NCBI RefSeq assembly: GCF_049723235.1
Contig: NZ_JBNARB010000002.1
Span: 62,001 to 126,000 of the forward strand
Length of the DNA stretch: 64,000 bases
From: Thermovenabulum sp049723235
GTDB taxonomy: Bacteria > Bacillota > Thermosediminibacteria > Thermosediminibacterales > Thermosediminibacteraceae
Direction: 5' to 3'
The translations under genes and the position numbers were made by a program. The notes beneath the pieces are model-generated. The model ran no database searches. It was not told where the DNA came from and worked only from the letters and a program-made list of their open reading frames with translations. Of this stretch, positions 18,287-26,253 are shown in pieces (position 1 is the first letter of the stretch; each line of letters starts with the position of its first letter).

Positions 18287-19810
18287 TTAGTTATACCCTA
18301 TAACATGAGCTATAATTACGAATATGCTGCCCAGGAGGAATAAAAAGCCCTGCATTTTTATCTGCCATTTTGCCCATTTGCTCCAGTCAAGCCTTGCAAC
18401 ACCCAGGACGCCCATAAGACACGCGGAAGTTGGCACTATTACGTTTGTAAGGCCGTCGCCCAGCTGGAATGCGAGAACGGCGGTCTGCCTGGTAACACCC
18501 ACAAGGTCTGAAAGCGGAGCCATTATCGGCATTGTTAGGGCTGCCTGCCCGGAGCCGGATACAACAAAGAAATTGAATACTGACTGGAACAAATACATAA
18601 ACCATGCGGAGAGCAAGGAGGGGAATTTCCCTATGCCCTGGGACACGGCATTAAGGATGGTATTTAATACGGTCGGGTCAGACGGGCTCGTTCCTCCCAA
18701 CACTATAAGTATTCCTTTTGCCATACCCACCACGAGCGCTGCTCCCGTAAGGTCCGATGCCCCTTTAGCAAAGGATGAAGCTATATCGTTTACTGTCATG
18801 CCGTTTAGTTTGAAGATTACTCCTATTATGCCTGCCACAAGTCCTATAACAAAAAATTGAGAAGCAATTTCTGGAATGTAATAGCCCTTTTTGGTTACAC
18901 CCCATACAACCCAAATTATACCTATCAAAAGGGTAAGTAACACCAATTTATGCCCGGTGGTGAATTTAACTTCTTCTTTTTCAGTTTCGGAATTAACCTT
19001 CACCTGATTTCTGAAATACTCGTCGGACTCATAAGAAATGGAGTTTAATGGATTTTCCTTAACTCTCACGGCATACCTCCAGGTGTACCATAAACCCGCT
19101 GCGGTAAATACAGTCCACATTATTATCCTGAAAGGTGCCCCGGAAAACACCGGCACATCGGAAACTCCTTGAGCTACAGCAAGGCTGAAAGGATTCATCC
19201 AGGACGTGGCAAAACCTATCTGGCTTGCAACGTAGGTTATGCATATGCCCACTACTGAGTCGTAGCCCATCGCGATAACCATCGGAACCACAATCATAGC
19301 AAAAGGTATGGTTTCTTCGCCCATCCCGAAAACTGCTCCGCCTAAGGAAAACAGGACAAATAAGACGGGTATTATTAAAGACTCCCTTCCCTGCGTTCGG
19401 CCAATCATCGCCATTATGCCTGAATCCACAGCTCCCGTTCGCAAAACTATGCCAAAGGCTCCGCCGATAACAAGAATAAAAGCTACCACACCTACAGCAG
19501 ATCCCCATTTATCCCCCGTTACCAATCCTTCAAATACGTAATTGAGAAAACCGTAGCCGCCGAAATCCTCTGTACCCCATATCTTAGCAGGCTTTTTAAC
19601 AGGCATGCCTTTTTCGTCGAGTTCATACTGGAAGGACCCGGGAACGACTACCGTTTTAGTTTTTTCCTTTCCATTTTGAATGTATGTCTTTTTTGCCGTT
19701 TCAAATTTTCCTACCGGCAAAAGCAAGGTCAAAATCCACGCCGCCAAAACCACATAAAATATGATTACATAAGTATGAGGCATATTTATGTTTTTAAACT
19801 TACCCAGCAA
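18287..19810 (-). CDS. YfcC-family (DcuC superfamily) carrier, candidate dipeptide/amino acid transporter
   Basis: A 507-residue integral membrane protein with about 12 hydrophobic segments and family features such as YVIIFYVVLAAWILT at the N-terminus, FGMGEETIPFAMIVVP, and the C-terminal SGSGQAALTMPIMAPLSDL. The YfcC group is annotated as basic amino acid or dicarboxylate carriers, largely without direct proof. Here it is 32 bases downstream of isoaspartyl dipeptidase and upstream of two cyanophycinases, so import of beta-Asp-Arg dipeptides or exchange for arginine/ornithine is inferred. Expression should follow the sigma-54 promoter before iadA. Confidence 0.85.
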   Translation of the reverse strand: MLGKFKNINMPHTYVIIFYVVLAAWILTLLLPVGKFETAKKTYIQNGKEKTKTVVVPGSFQYELDEKGMPVKKPAKIWGTEDFGGYGFLNYVFEGLVTGDKWGSAVGVVAFILVIGGAFGIVLRTGAVDSGIMAMIGRTQGRESLIIPVLFVLFSLGGAVFGMGEETIPFAMIVVPMVIAMGYDSVVGICITYVASQIGFATSWMNPFSLAVAQGVSDVPVFSGAPFRIIMWTVFTAAGLWYTWRYAVRVKENPLNSISYESDEYFRNQVKVNSETEKEEVKFTTGHKLVLLTLLIGIIWVVWGVTKKGYYIPEIASQFFVIGLVAGIIGVIFKLNGMTVNDIASSFAKGASDLTGAALVVGMAKGILIVLGGTSPSDPTVLNTILNAVSQGIGKFPSLLSAWFMYLFQSVFNFFVVSGSGQAALTMPIMAPLSDLVGVTRQTAVLAFQLGDGLTNVIVPTSACLMGVLGVARLDWSKWAKWQIKMQGFLFLLGSIFVIIAHVIGYN

Positions 19811-19842
19811 GTTTAACCCTCCCTTTTGATTTTTAGCTTTTT

Positions 19843-21006
19843 TTAATTCCTTTCAAAGGTTCCGAAAACTTCTAAAACGCCTTCCCTTACCATCCACCTC
19901 CCCTTTGCCAAAACGCTTTCGATTTCCAGATTTTCATTTAAAACCACCAAATCCGCATCCCATCCCTCCTTTATTTCTCCTTTCCCTTTTAACCCGTGTA
20001 TAGTTGAGGGATTTTTTGTCACAGTTGAAAGGGCTATTTCCAATGGAATTTTGTATTTAAAAAACATTGCCTGAACGCTTTTTATCAACGCGGAAACGCT
20101 CCCCACACCCAATCCCACCAATCTTTTTTGGGAGTCAAATAAGGGTAAACTTCCGTTTCCGTCAGAACTTATGGTGAGGTTATCCGCAGGTACTCCGGCC
20201 TTTATCGCTTCATATACGGCTTCGGCTGCCGTAACTTCATCCTCATCGTATACCTCCTCTCCCGCGGTATAATCGCAGTATCCTCCTTTCATACCAAACT
20301 CAAAGGACTCCTTCATCAATCTGCGGTTCCTGTTTAAATGCGTGGGCTGAAATTGAGAAAGGGGAATATCCGCGTAATCGGCGGCATCGTATATAATTTT
20401 CAAGCCCCTTTTCCCGTCTCCCACGTGTAAATGCACCTTACCTTTTTTGCCGCCAATCATACCACCTACGCGGGCTTCTCCTGCAATTCTTGCAAGTTCC
20501 TCAGGCGAGATCCCGGAAGACCGGTGATCGGATATTGCCACCTCTCCTACCCCCACAACCTTATCTATAAAGATTAAATCGGATTTAACGCTGCCCGTCA
20601 GGGTTGGAAGCGGAATTTGATAAGCCCCTGTATATATATAAGTAGAAACACCTTCATTTTCCAGGGATTTGGCTTTACTGTACAACCTTGCCATTGACCT
20701 GGTCACACCATCCGTGCCGAGACATCCTATAACCGTTGTAACGCCGTTTTTTGTAAGTTCGGAAAGCCAAATTTCAGGGGTCGATGTCTCCGGCCCTCCT
20801 TCTCCGCCGCCTCCTGTTATGTGAACGTGCTGATCGATAAATCCCGGACAAAGGTATTTTTCTTTTAAATCCACAATTTCCAAATTAAAAGGGCCACTTA
20901 TTTCGCATTTCTCCCCCACATAAATTATCCTTCCAGCTTCGATTACAACATCGCATATTCCCCTATCCTCGGGTGCATAAACATGAGCATTTTTAATGTG
21001 AATCAT
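19843..21006 (-). CDS. iadA: Isoaspartyl (beta-aspartyl) dipeptidase
   Basis: A 387-residue metal-dependent amidohydrolase that hydrolyses beta-Asp-X dipeptides in the cytoplasm; in cyanophycin breakdown it converts beta-Asp-Arg to Asp and Arg. Metal ligands sit in DQHVHITGGGGEGGP (His60, His62, Glu69), YTGAY and ISDHRSS; SSDGNGSLPLFD carries the catalytic Asp. Where E. coli IadA has the carboxylated bridging lysine (GVKCAISDHRS), this protein has GVGEVAISDHRS, so Glu155 probably bridges the metals. First gene behind a -24/-12 promoter, just downstream of the sigma-54 activator gene. AGGAGG lies before the ATG. Confidence 0.95.
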   Translation of the reverse strand: MIHIKNAHVYAPEDRGICDVVIEAGRIIYVGEKCEISGPFNLEIVDLKEKYLCPGFIDQHVHITGGGGEGGPETSTPEIWLSELTKNGVTTVIGCLGTDGVTRSMARLYSKAKSLENEGVSTYIYTGAYQIPLPTLTGSVKSDLIFIDKVVGVGEVAISDHRSSGISPEELARIAGEARVGGMIGGKKGKVHLHVGDGKRGLKIIYDAADYADIPLSQFQPTHLNRNRRLMKESFEFGMKGGYCDYTAGEEVYDEDEVTAAEAVYEAIKAGVPADNLTISSDGNGSLPLFDSQKRLVGLGVGSVSALIKSVQAMFFKYKIPLEIALSTVTKNPSTIHGLKGKGEIKEGWDADLVVLNENLEIESVLAKGRWMVREGVLEVFGTFERN

Positions 21007-21059
21007 AAATTTCCTCCTTAGCTAATAGGCTTTAAATAGTTTTGGTATAATTTAATATT

Positions 21060-21075
21060 TGCATTATTTATGCCA
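21060..21075 (-). promoter_or_regulatory. Sigma-54 (-24/-12) promoter upstream of iadA
   Basis: Minus strand TGGCATAAATAATGCA has GG and GC separated by exactly 10 bases, matching TGGCAY-N5-TTGCW except for one position in the -12 element. It lies 54 bases before the iadA ATG and follows a gene for a sigma-54 activator, which independently predicts such a promoter. Confidence 0.82.
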
Positions 21076-21140
21076 TAATTATGATTATTTTTTATATCCC
21101 AAAAACTCAAGAAAAACTTAAACTTTTTCATCTTGTACAA

Positions 21141-21191
21141 AAAAAATAGGCTTCAATGGGCTTAATTTAAAACCCATTAAAGCCTATTTTT
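21141..21191. terminator. Bidirectional terminator at the 3' end of the sigma-54 regulator gene
   Basis: AAAATAGGCTT-c-AATGGG pairs with CCCATT-a-AAGCCTATTTTT, with A/T tracts on both sides; it overlaps the regulator's stop codon (21184-21186). It separates regulator transcription from the iadA operon. The palindrome TTGTACAA (21133-21140) lies between it and the -24/-12 promoter and is a possible activator site. Confidence 0.8.
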
Positions 21192-23139
21192 CACCAATTA
21201 ATGCCCTTCCCTGAAGCGTTAGCGCGGTACCCTGCCTTCCCCTGCCGGAAATTATATATCCCTTTTCCTTCAGATCTTGCAAAAGTTTTCTCACCTTTGA
21301 AGGCGTCACGTTAAATCCCCTCTCGCACATCAGGCGGGCTATGCTGTTTCTGCCTAATTTTATACCCTTCACCTCTCCTTCCCTTATGATTTCAAGCACA
21401 TTAATCAAAAGGTCATTTATTTTCGTTTCCCGTAATAACGAATCTTTATTTTTCCCGTCCTTTAAAGTTATAATATCGGGTAAATCGTAGACTTTTGGAA
21501 TACCCTGAGCCATTGTCAAAAGGTACTCCACGCAGTTTTTTATCTCCCTCACATTGCCGGGCCAGGAATAATCGAGCAGAATGTTTTTCACCTCTTCGGA
21601 TAGATCCTTCCAGTGCCAGGGCGGTACGGTACGGGTTTGGTTTATAAAGTAATCAAATAAAAGCGGTACATCTTCCACCCTTTCCCTGAGCGGTGGAAGA
21701 AATAAAAACAAAGGGGTTAACCTGTAAAAAAGGTCTTCCCTGAATTTATTTTCTTTCACGAGTTTGAAAGGATCCTGGTTTGTCGCAGCTATTATTCGGA
21801 CATCCACAGGCACCATTCGGTAGCCGCCTATTCGCATTACTTCCTTTTCCTGCAGCACTCTAAGAAGCCTTGCCTGTATTTCTACAGGAATTTCGCTGAT
21901 TTCATCCAAAAAAACGGTACCGCGATTGGCCATTTCGAAAATTCCCGGTTTGCCTCCTTTTTTTGCTCCCGTAAATGCCCCTTCTTCATAGCCGAACAGT
22001 TCACTTTCCAGCAAATTTGCCGGCAGTGCAGAACAATTTATCGCAATAAAAGGAAATTTGCTCCTTTTAGAGGCGCTGTGTATTGCCTGTGCGAATATTT
22101 CCTTACCCGTACCCGTTTCTCCGTATATTAGTACATTTGAATCACTTGAAGCAATTTTCTTAGCTTTCTCTATTGCTTTTAAAATAGCCGGGCTCTTACC
22201 TACGATATGATCAAACGTGTATTTTGTAAAAAAACCCTTTTCTTTTGCCTCGATGCGAAGTTTTTCTTCCATCTCGGCTATATCGCTGGCAAATCTTAGG
22301 TGTATGACCAAACTTTTTCCCAGTGAGACCTGAGTCATTATCATTTTTTCTCCTTTAAAACTTACTATATCATTTCCCATTCCTGTATTAATAATTTTTT
22401 CTACTTCGATCTTTTTTAATATTTTTCTCGCTTGATTGTTTGCGAATATTATTTTCTTATCCTCATCCAAAGCGAATATTGGGTCCTTAACAAGGTCCAA
22501 AACCGCCTCTATCTGCTTTTTCGAGTTTATTACATCATCCCGGGCAGAAATTAGATTTTTATTTAATTCAACTAATTCTCTTATATACCTTGCCGAAAGG
22601 TAGTTTGCCCTTTCCTCCAGCAAACCCAGTTCCCTTAAAATTTCTACCATCGTCGTAAGGTCTATCAACCTGCACCCTATATCCACCACTTTTTTTATGT
22701 AATTCGGAACATAGCTGGATTCCCCGGGCGTAACAGCAATCTCCGCTTCCGGGAATTCCTTTGCTCCAGGATAATACGGAATAAAATTTATATGATTTAT
22801 TCCCAGTTCTTTAATTTGATAGACCGTCTCTTCAGCGGTAATTTTTGTATCGTTTACGAGTAAAACGGGCAAATCGGAAGAAAGCTGCAAGATAAGGTCC
22901 AGGTATTTGTAATTAATAGACCTTTTTGCGAGCATGACTTTTCCGTCAAAATTAATATCTAAATCCTCCAGCAAGGTATAATGGGTAAGTAAAATAATAT
23001 CCGCTTTTAAATCCCTGGGGATGCCTTTTTCCATAGAATGGGCCTCGATGGTTATCAAATCACCGATAATATCCTTTAGCTGATTTGTCAACATTCGGCT
23101 TGTATTTTCCCCTTGAGAAACGAGTACCACTTTTTTCAA
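21184..23139 (-). CDS. Sigma-54-dependent transcriptional activator (PAS, AAA+, winged-helix C-terminus)
   Basis: Numbered from an upstream GTG at 23148, the protein has 654 residues: N-terminal sensory region (~4-150) of PrpR-N-like character, coiled region, PAS-like domain (~212-290, DPIFALDEDKKIIFANNQA), AAA+ domain (~312-550) with GETGTGKE and the sigma-54 contact loop GAFTGA (390-395), and a C-terminal winged helix rather than the usual Fis helix (VTPSKVRKLLQDLKEKGYI). TTG at 23139 is the preferred start because AGAGGTGA lies six bases upstream. The likely target is the iadA promoter ~110 bases downstream. The inducer may be a dipeptide or amino acid from cyanophycin; this is inference. 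Confidence 0.92.
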   Translation of the reverse strand: MKKVVLVSQGENTSRMLTNQLKDIIGDLITIEAHSMEKGIPRDLKADIILLTHYTLLEDLDINFDGKVMLAKRSINYKYLDLILQLSSDLPVLLVNDTKITAEETVYQIKELGINHINFIPYYPGAKEFPEAEIAVTPGESSYVPNYIKKVVDIGCRLIDLTTMVEILRELGLLEERANYLSARYIRELVELNKNLISARDDVINSKKQIEAVLDLVKDPIFALDEDKKIIFANNQARKILKKIEVEKIINTGMGNDIVSFKGEKMIMTQVSLGKSLVIHLRFASDIAEMEEKLRIEAKEKGFFTKYTFDHIVGKSPAILKAIEKAKKIASSDSNVLIYGETGTGKEIFAQAIHSASKRSKFPFIAINCSALPANLLESELFGYEEGAFTGAKKGGKPGIFEMANRGTVFLDEISEIPVEIQARLLRVLQEKEVMRIGGYRMVPVDVRIIAATNQDPFKLVKENKFREDLFYRLTPLFLFLPPLRERVEDVPLLFDYFINQTRTVPPWHWKDLSEEVKNILLDYSWPGNVREIKNCVEYLLTMAQGIPKVYDLPDIITLKDGKNKDSLLRETKINDLLINVLEIIREGEVKGIKLGRNSIARLMCERGFNVTPSKVRKLLQDLKEKGYIISGRGRQGTALTLQGRALIGEK

Positions 23140-23287
23140 AAAAATCACCTCTTAGAGTTGTCCCAAAAAATTCCCCAGTTTCAAACCCTTTTATGTTATT
23201 ATAATAATTATAATATTTTTTATTCTATGTTAAAAATTGAAAATCCTTTTAATTTATTGAAAATCGGATAAATAATACAAAAAAAAA

Positions 23288-23316
23288 AGAGACTTAAAAA
23301 AATTTTTTAAGCCTCT
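23288..23316. terminator. Terminator downstream of the his operon and AOR remnant
   Basis: AGAGACTTAAAAAAATTTTTTAAGCCTCT, with a long T run on the minus strand. No gene is seen between 23149 and 23358; the stretch is AT-rich and holds this hairpin and the regulator's upstream region. Confidence 0.75.
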
Positions 23317-23358
23317 AAAAAGTAGGTTTCTTAAATTTTTCTTTCTAAATCAAATAAA

Positions 23359-23513
23359 CTATACATTCAATTCCAGCTCTGCCAATTTTTCTTTTGTTGG
23401 AATTCCGTTTTTATCCCAACCCTTTATTTCATACATTATGTCAAGAAGCTTATCCTGATCAACCACTTCGCCTTTCCCGGGGCCGTCTTTTGCAGGTTCT
23501 TTGCTAAAAATTT
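23359..23513 (-). pseudogene. 3' remnant of an aldehyde ferredoxin oxidoreductase gene
   Basis: Directly after the hisIE stop, in another frame, the minus strand encodes about 51 residues, including EPAKDGPGKGEVV, LLDIMYEIKGWDKNGIPTKE and KLAELEL, ending at TAG 23359-23361. This is the characteristic C-terminal end of tungsten-containing aldehyde ferredoxin oxidoreductases, which are ~600 residues long. No start codon, cofactor-binding or FeS-binding part is present. It looks like the tail of a gene cut off by the rearrangement that placed the his operon here. Confidence 0.7.
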
Positions 23514-24131
23514 TTACCCCCTTTTCTTCAACTCCTTTAAAACTTCTTCCCAGTCCATATCAAAGTAAGAAAGCATAACGCTTAAATGGTATATAAGGTC
23601 AGCGACTTCATAGGTTATTTCCGATTTTGAGCTGTTTTTGGCTGCTATTATCACTTCAGAAGCTTCTTCTCCTACCTTTTTTAATATCTTATCTAAACCC
23701 TTTTCAAAAAGATAACAGGTGTAAGAACCCTCTTTCTTGTTATTTTTTCTGTCGTCAATAACTTCCATCAAGTTCTTTAACACTTCAAATCCCGCAAATT
23801 CTTCCTTTTTAATAATTTCATTGAAAAAACAGGTTCTATTACCCGTATGGCACGCCGGCCCTTTTTGTTTTACCCGTGCAAGCAAAGTATCCCCATCGCA
23901 GTCGTAGTGTATTGAAACCACTTCCTGGACATTCCCGGAGGTTTCTCCTTTTTTCCAAATCGCATTCCTTTTTCTGCTAAAATAGTGCATAAAACCCGTT
24001 TTTAATGTCAATTTAAAGCTATCCTCGTTCATGTAAGCAAGCATTAACACCTCACCGGTGGTGTAATCCTGCACCACAACGGGGATTAATCCGTTATTTT
24101 TTGTGAAATCCAGTTTTTCTTCTACTTCCAT
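23514..24131 (-). CDS. hisIE: Bifunctional phosphoribosyl-AMP cyclohydrolase / phosphoribosyl-ATP pyrophosphatase
   Basis: A 205-residue fusion for steps 2 and 3 of histidine synthesis. The HisI part (~1-115) has YMNEDSFKLTLKTG, HYFSRKRN, the metal-binding HYDCDGDTLL and GPACHTGNRTCF; the HisE part (~118-205) has KVGEEASEVIIAAKN and EVADLIYHLSVML. The start overlaps the end of hisF by 10 bases. Last intact gene of the his operon. Confidence 0.96.
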   Translation of the reverse strand: MEVEEKLDFTKNNGLIPVVVQDYTTGEVLMLAYMNEDSFKLTLKTGFMHYFSRKRNAIWKKGETSGNVQEVVSIHYDCDGDTLLARVKQKGPACHTGNRTCFFNEIIKKEEFAGFEVLKNLMEVIDDRKNNKKEGSYTCYLFEKGLDKILKKVGEEASEVIIAAKNSSKSEITYEVADLIYHLSVMLSYFDMDWEEVLKELKKRG

Positions 24132-24883
24132 TTTGCCCTCACCTCAATACCGTTTTCCAAAAGGAATTTCTTTAAATCCCCTATTTTAACCTCTCCAAAA
24201 TGAAAAATTGAGGCGGCAAGGGCTGCATCGGCACCAACTTTAAAAACTTCTAAAAAATGCTCTGCTTTTCCCGCACCTCCCGATGCTATTACGGGAATAT
24301 CGACGTTTTTGGAAATAAGTTCGGTTATTTCTAAATCAAAACCTTCTTTTGTGCCGTCTTTGTCAATCGATGTCAGGAGTATTTCTCCCGCACCCCTTTT
24401 TTCCACCTCTTTTGCCCAGGAAAGGGCATCCATCCCCGTATCAATTCTTCCCCCGTTTATATAAACCCTGTAGCCTTCCTTATGCTTTTTTACATCAATC
24501 GCCACAACAATACACTGGCTTCCGAAAATCCTGCTGGCCTCATTTATTAAATCGGGGTTTTTAACCGCAGCGGAATTTATGGAAACCTTATCCGCTCCTG
24601 CGATTAGTATCCTCCTTATATCTTCTACCGTCCTTATTCCCCCACCTACGGTAAAAGGGATAAATACGCTCTTTGCCACCTTTTTTACCACTTCTATCAT
24701 TATATCCCTTTTTTCACAGGATGCGGTAATATCCAGAAATACCAGTTCATCGGCCCCCATCTTCTCATAGGCTACCGCCGCTTCTACTGGGTCCCCCGCA
24801 TCCACAAGGTTAACAAAATTAATGCCCTTTACCACCCTTCCTTCCTTTACATCAAGGCAGGGTATTATCCTCTTTGCCAGCAC
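24122..24883 (-). CDS. hisF: Imidazole glycerol phosphate synthase subunit HisF
   Basis: The cyclase subunit (253 residues, standard length), a TIM barrel that joins ammonia from HisH to PRFAR to give IGP and AICAR. LAKRIIPCLDVKEGRVVKG carries the catalytic Asp11; VFIPFTVGGGIR, VVAIDVKK and VIASGGAGKAEHF are phosphate-binding and barrel motifs. It begins six bases after hisA. Confidence 0.97.
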   Translation of the reverse strand: MLAKRIIPCLDVKEGRVVKGINFVNLVDAGDPVEAAVAYEKMGADELVFLDITASCEKRDIMIEVVKKVAKSVFIPFTVGGGIRTVEDIRRILIAGADKVSINSAAVKNPDLINEASRIFGSQCIVVAIDVKKHKEGYRVYINGGRIDTGMDALSWAKEVEKRGAGEILLTSIDKDGTKEGFDLEITELISKNVDIPVIASGGAGKAEHFLEVFKVGADAALAASIFHFGEVKIGDLKKFLLENGIEVRAKWK

Positions 24884-24889
24884 CTTACT

Positions 24890-25615
24890 TCACCCTTTTA
24901 AATTTACTTTTCTTAATAGCTCTTTTAAATTTACATTTCCGTTATAAAGCGCCTTTCCAATGATTACACCGTCTATTCCCAGCTTCTTTACCATGAGCAC
25001 ATCCTCTTCGCATCTTATACCACCGGAAGCTATTAAAAAACCTTCAAATTTATCCCTTATTTTTTTTGCAATATCTAAATTCGGTCCTGAAAGCATTCCA
25101 TCCCTTGAAATATCGGTAAAAATAAGTCTTCTTATACCCATTTCCTTTGCCAATTTTAAAGATGATTCCAGATCCAGAGGTGTTTTTTCCAGCCACCCCG
25201 AGATTTTTGGAGTTTCCCCTTCAAAGTCAAGGCTTAATGCTATTTTCTCCGCTGAAAATTCTTCTAACATCCTATTAACTTCATCTGTTCGAGTAAAAAA
25301 AGCAGAGCCAATTACTATACAATCTATTCCCGCATCTATCAATTTTTTAGCCGTTTCGAAATCCCTTATGCCTCCTCCGCACTGAACGTAAAGATTTGTT
25401 CTTCTTTTTATTTCCGCAATTAATTCAAAATTAACCACAAGCCCTTTTTTTGCACCATCCAGGTCTACCACATGAAGGCAGTTTGCTCCTTCGCTTTCCC
25501 AGTAAAATGCCTGTTTTAAAGGGTCTTTGCTGTATACCGTAACTTCATCAAACCTGCCCTGAGTTAATCTCACACACCTTCCATCCTTTATATCAATAGC
25601 CGGGAAAATCCTCAT
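24890..25615 (-). CDS. hisA: ProFAR isomerase (phosphoribosylformimino-5-aminoimidazole carboxamide ribotide isomerase)
   Basis: A TIM-barrel isomerase of 241 residues, step 4 of histidine synthesis. MRIFPAIDIKDGRCVRLTQG begins at 25615 with Asp8 catalytic; VQCGGGIRDFETA and FTDISRDGMLSGPN follow. An upstream in-frame ATG at 25855 would add 80 residues encoded within hisH that resemble no HisA, so it is rejected. The start overlaps the end of hisH by four bases. Confidence 0.97.
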   Translation of the reverse strand: MRIFPAIDIKDGRCVRLTQGRFDEVTVYSKDPLKQAFYWESEGANCLHVVDLDGAKKGLVVNFELIAEIKRRTNLYVQCGGGIRDFETAKKLIDAGIDCIVIGSAFFTRTDEVNRMLEEFSAEKIALSLDFEGETPKISGWLEKTPLDLESSLKLAKEMGIRRLIFTDISRDGMLSGPNLDIAKKIRDKFEGFLIASGGIRCEEDVLMVKKLGIDGVIIGKALYNGNVNLKELLRKVNLKG

Positions 25616-26253
25616 AGCAACCTCCCAAAATTCTCTAACAATTGTAAACCCGCTTTGCCGCTTTTCTCCGGATGAAATTGTGTTGCAAAAATGTTCCCCT
25701 TTTCCACGCTGGCGGTAATTTCCCCACCGTATTCCGTAACTGAAGAAACATCTTCCATTTCCGCATCGGCAAAATACGAGTGCACAAAGTAAAAATACTC
25801 TCCATCTAAATTTTTTAAAATCGGGGAATTCTTTTTCACCTTTATCCTGTTCCACCCCATGTGGGGGATTTTTAGCCCCTGTTTTTTTGGGATTAATTTT
25901 ACATCACCTTTTAAAATTCCTAACCCTTTTTCGCTACCTTCCTCACTGAATTCAAATAAAAGCTGCATGCCAAGGCATATTCCTAAAAAAGGCACTTTTT
26001 CAATAAGGATCTTTTTCTTTAATGCATCAATCTTTCCATTCAATTTCAGCCTCCCCATAGCCTCTTTAAATGCTCCAACCCCGGGAAGCACCAAACTTTC
26101 TGCCTTTAAGATTTCTGCTGCATCAGAAGTAAGAACTACCCTATATCCCAGATACTCAAATGCCTTTTTCACACTGCCGAGGTTCCCCATGCCGTAATCG
26201 ATAACCGTAATTTCTTTCAGCCTAAAGCACCCCCTTGGAGGAAGGGATACCAT
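25612..26253 (-). CDS. hisH: Imidazole glycerol phosphate synthase glutaminase subunit HisH
   Basis: The glutaminase partner of HisF, class I amidotransferase. VIDYGMGNLGSV begins the domain; VPFLGICLGMQLLFE carries the nucleophile Cys and ATQFHPEKSG the His-Glu pair. The start is uncertain. The only upstream ATG (26253) lacks a ribosome binding site and adds 11 atypical residues, whereas GGGGGTG is well placed for a CTG at 26218-26220 which would give the family-standard N-terminus (202 residues). The ATG frame overlaps hisB by 32 bases. Confidence 0.94.
   Translation of the reverse strand: MVSLPPRGCFRLKEITVIDYGMGNLGSVKKAFEYLGYRVVLTSDAAEILKAESLVLPGVGAFKEAMGRLKLNGKIDALKKKILIEKVPFLGICLGMQLLFEFSEEGSEKGLGILKGDVKLIPKKQGLKIPHMGWNRIKVKKNSPILKNLDGEYFYFVHSYFADAEMEDVSSVTEYGGEITASVEKGNIFATQFHPEKSGKAGLQLLENFGRLL

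Noticed and set aside
18324..18860. Plus-strand 178-codon frame
   Set aside because: Antisense to the YfcC-type gene, no supporting signals.
19059..19508. Minus-strand 149-codon frame inside the carrier gene
   Set aside because: Alternative frame of the YfcC-type gene with cysteine-rich, unlikely composition.
21060..21075. Other -24/-12 promoters, e.g. before the SLH-cyanophycinase gene
   Set aside because: Candidate TGG...TGC pairs there have wrong spacing (13 instead of 10).
24890..25855. Extended HisA start at 25855
   Set aside because: The additional 80 residues are out-of-frame HisH sequence; HisA begins at 25615.
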